Below are positions 5,958 to 7,724 of a stretch of 7,724 nt of DNA, piece by piece. Below the pieces are notes generated by a model. The model did not search any database, was not told the DNA's origin, and worked only from the letters and a program-made list of their open reading frames with translations. The stretch is from Pseudomonadota bacterium. Lineage in GTDB: Bacteria; Pseudomonadota; Alphaproteobacteria; Rhodobacterales; Rhodobacteraceae. The DNA lies in the NCBI GenBank assembly GCA_027592105.1, contig JAQCLA010000118.1, positions 1-7,724 on the forward strand, written 5' to 3'. A program made the translations under genes and the position numbers. Numbering within the stretch: position 1 is the stretch's first letter; each line of letters starts with the position of its first letter.

Positions 5958-6590
5958 TTACGATGCCCGACGCGCGGCCACTGCAGCGATGGCGGCGGCC
6001 ACGGCCTCGTCCACGGCCATCATGCTGGTATCGAGCATCAGCGCATCTTCTGCCGGCACCATCGGCGCGGTCGCACGCCCACCATCGCGGGCATCGCGGG
6101 CGCGGACATCGGCCAAAACCGTTGCGAAATCCGTCTCGAAGCCGTTGTCGCATAATTCCTTCAGGCGGCGTGCAGCGCGCACCTCGGGGCTTGCAGTCAC
6201 GAAGAGTTTCACATCCGCCGCAGGGCAGATCACCGTGCCGATATCGCGCCCATCAAGCACGGCACCACCCAAGCGGCGTGCGAAGGCGCGCTGGAAATCG
6301 ACCAACGCCGCGCGCACCTCCGGGATCACCGCGACGCGGCTGGCGGCCTCTGCGATCTGGGCCGTGCGCAAGCTGTCAGGAACGACCAGATCGGCTGGAT
6401 CAAGCGATTGCGCCGCGGTGACAGGGTCAAGCCCTCCCAGCACACGCCGCCCCACCGCACGATATAAAAGCCCGGTATCTAGATGGGCAAAGCCGAAATG
6501 CGCCGCGACCGCCCGGCTGATCGTGCCCTTACCCGCCGCCGCCGGCCCATCGATGGCGACGGTAAAGCCGTTTTGCGCGTTCTGGGACAC
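5958..6590 (-). CDS. cmk: Cytidylate kinase
   Basis: Phosphorylates CMP and dCMP with ATP in pyrimidine nucleotide supply (cytoplasmic). In the 210-aa version residues 15-23 are the P-loop GPAAAGKGT. Then come LDTGLLYRAVG (substrate side), LDGRDIGT (112-119), ARRLKEL (lid region, 140-146), and RDARDGGRATAPM with DALMLDTS near the C-terminus, all family signatures. Length is slightly below E. coli Cmk (227 aa). Start: the longest frame uses GTG 6608, with only an AAGAAG touching the codon; GTG 6590 has GAGG (6600-6603) at 9-nt spacing and starts MSQNAQNGFTVAIDG, so I prefer it. Either start leaves all motifs intact. It follows aroA after a gap filled by a GC-rich repeat, a gene order conserved in many proteobacteria. 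Confidence 0.95.
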   Translation of the reverse strand: MSQNAQNGFTVAIDGPAAAGKGTISRAVAAHFGFAHLDTGLLYRAVGRRVLGGLDPVTAAQSLDPADLVVPDSLRTAQIAEAASRVAVIPEVRAALVDFQRAFARRLGGAVLDGRDIGTVICPAADVKLFVTASPEVRAARRLKELCDNGFETDFATVLADVRARDARDGGRATAPMVPAEDALMLDTSMMAVDEAVAAAIAAVAARRAS

Positions 6591-6616
6591 CGTGATCAGC
6601 CTCGACACCTTCTTCG

Positions 6617-6667
6617 TTTCACAAATATCCCGGGGGAGTCCCGGAACGGGACGGGGGCAGCGCCCCC
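6617..6667 (+). repeat. Dispersed GC-rich intergenic repeat with two hairpins, copy 2 (between aroA and cmk)
   Basis: The plus strand reads TTTCACAAATATCCCGGGGG (6617-6636), matching the head of copy 1 at 27-47. It is followed by two tight hairpins: GTCCCG/CGGGAC (6638-6643, 6647-6652, loop GAA) and GGGGGC/GCCCCC (6653-6658, 6662-6667, loop AGC). Here the element points against the direction of transcription and sits within a presumed operon, only 5 bp from the aroA stop. No T-tract follows on the minus strand, so complete termination between aroA and cmk is not expected. Confidence 0.65.
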
Positions 6668-6671
6668 ATCG

Positions 6672-7724
6672 TCATGCAACGCCGCCCTCGCGCGCCAGTG
6701 TGGCACCAAGCGACCGCATCAAGGGCTCGAATACCGGAAAGGATGTGGCGATCGGCCCGGCATCATCGACCGTGATCGGCTGGCCCGCGGCCATGCCGGC
6801 ACATAGAAAGGACATGGCGATGCGATGATCGAGATGGGTGGTCACCGTGACCCCGCCCGGCACACTGCCCGGCCCGCGCCCATGTACGATCCACCAATCC
6901 GGCCCATCCTCGACGTTCACACCCGCCGCGCGCAGACCCGTGGCCATCGCGGCGATCCGGTCACTTTCCTTGACCCGCAATTCCTTGACCCCGCGCATGA
7001 CGGTCGGACCTTCCGCATTGGCGGCGACCACAGACAGGATCGGGTATTCGTCGATCATGCTGGCCGCGCGCTCGGGCGGCACCTCGACCCCTTTCATGTC
7101 GGGCGAATAGCGCGCGCGCAGATCGGCGACCGGCTCACCACCCTCTTCGCGCAGGTTTTCATAGGTCAGATCGGCACCCATCTCGCGCAGCGTCTCGAAC
7201 AGGCCCGCGCGTGTGGGGTTGAGCCCGATATTGGGCACCAGCACATCCGAGCCTTCGACGATCAACGCCGCACAGACCGGAAAGGCCGCCGAACTGGGAT
7301 CGCGCGGCACGACGATGGTCTGCGCGCGCAACTCGGGCTGGCCGGTCAGGGTGATGACACGGCCCTCGGCTGTGATCTCGGTCGTGATCGCGGCGCCAAA
7401 ACCCGCAAGCATCCGCTCGGTGTGATCGCGCGTCGCCTCGGCCTCAATCACCACGGTTTGGCCCGGCGCGTTCAACCCCGCCAAAAGCACCGCGGATTTC
7501 ACCTGTGCCGAGGGGACGGGGGTTGTGTAGCGCACAGGCAGTGGGTTGGCCGCACCGGTGATCGTCATCGGCAGACGCCCACCCTTGCGCCCAACGGCGC
7601 TGGCCCCGAAAAGCGCCAGCGGGTCAGTGACCCGCGCCATGGGCCGCGAGCGCAGCGAGGCGTCGCCGGTAAAGGTCGCGCTGATCGGCGAGGTCGCCAT
7701 GGTGCCCATGATCAAGCGCACGCC
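6672..7724 (-). CDS. aroA: 3-phosphoshikimate 1-carboxyvinyltransferase (EPSP synthase), class II, 3'-terminal fragment
   Basis: Joins phosphoenolpyruvate to shikimate-3-phosphate, sixth step of the shikimate pathway. The window holds the last 350 codons; about 100 N-terminal residues lie beyond the right edge. The sequence follows the Agrobacterium CP4 enzyme closely and shows three class II motifs: SAQVK (72-76), RDHTE (99-103) and NPTR (169-172), in fragment numbering. Catalytic and ligand residues are present: Asp225 in IDEYP, Glu253 in VKESDR and Arg301 in DHRIAM, corresponding to CP4 Asp326, Glu354 and Arg405. Class II enzymes are typically glyphosate-tolerant; in CP4 this depends on Ala100, whose equivalent lies two codons outside this window, so tolerance cannot be judged. 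The stop is TGA at 6672-6674. cmk follows 81 bp on (63 bp with the alternative cmk start). Confidence 0.97.
   Translation of the reverse strand, partial: GVRLIMGTMATSPISATFTGDASLRSRPMARVTDPLALFGASAVGRKGGRLPMTITGAANPLPVRYTTPVPSAQVKSAVLLAGLNAPGQTVVIEAEATRDHTERMLAGFGAAITTEITAEGRVITLTGQPELRAQTIVVPRDPSSAAFPVCAALIVEGSDVLVPNIGLNPTRAGLFETLREMGADLTYENLREEGGEPVADLRARYSPDMKGVEVPPERAASMIDEYPILSVVAANAEGPTVMRGVKELRVKESDRIAAMATGLRAAGVNVEDGPDWWIVHGRGPGSVPGGVTVTTHLDHRIAMSFLCAGMAAGQPITVDDAGPIATSFPVFEPLMRSLGATLAREGGVA

Noticed and set aside
5821..6828. Long plus-strand open frame (335 codons) opposite cmk and the aroA end
   Set aside because: Arginine/serine/alanine-rich, low-complexity composition with no recognisable motif; a typical antisense shadow of GC-rich genes. 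The same holds for the long plus-strand frames at 14-703, 823-1653 and 3943-4590.

Overview
This window looks like chromosomal DNA of a GC-rich alphaproteobacterium, most likely the Rhodobacterales (Rhodobacter/Roseobacter group). The reasons are the protein sequences themselves, the aroA-cmk-rpsA gene order, and two copies of a 'TTCACAAATAnnCnGGGGG' intergenic repeat that I associate with that order. This placement is inferred from memory of the families, not from a search. All six genes lie on the minus strand, so the window is best read from high to low coordinates.

Right half (7724 to about 3389), housekeeping genes. A 3'-terminal fragment of aroA (class II, CP4-like EPSP synthase) is followed by cmk (cytidylate kinase), a small gene for a predicted exported protein of unknown function, and rpsA (ribosomal protein S1 with six S1 domains). 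rpsA appears to have its own promoter just after the small gene, a leader of about 150 nt holding a long inverted repeat, and a strong intrinsic terminator about 33 nt past its stop.

Middle (3389 to about 3090), about 360 bp without a convincing protein gene (3090-3447). It holds the rpsA terminator, a possible promoter, a perfect DnaA-box 9-mer, a second minus-strand terminator (3211-3237), and then a perfect 20-bp palindrome overlapping a plausible -10 element ahead of the next operon. The stretch between the two terminators could encode a small RNA of about 130 nt, or it could be an attenuated leader.

Left half (3089 to 74), a compact respiratory operon: a GbsR/MarR-type regulator, then cydA and cydB. 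These are the two large subunits of a bd-type quinol oxidase of the short-Q-loop, cyanide-insensitive (CIO) kind. Gaps are 11 bp and 5 bp with well-spaced ribosome binding sites. The palindrome suggests that the regulator controls its own operon. A GC-rich repeat hairpin follows cydB at the window edge.

Nothing here amounts to a clearly new system. The most interesting unexplained parts are the regulator/palindrome/cydAB unit, the structured rpsA leader, the two-terminator intergenic block with the DnaA box, and the unknown exported protein inside a translation/nucleotide gene cluster. For four genes I prefer a start codon inside the longest reading frame, on the basis of Shine-Dalgarno spacing.
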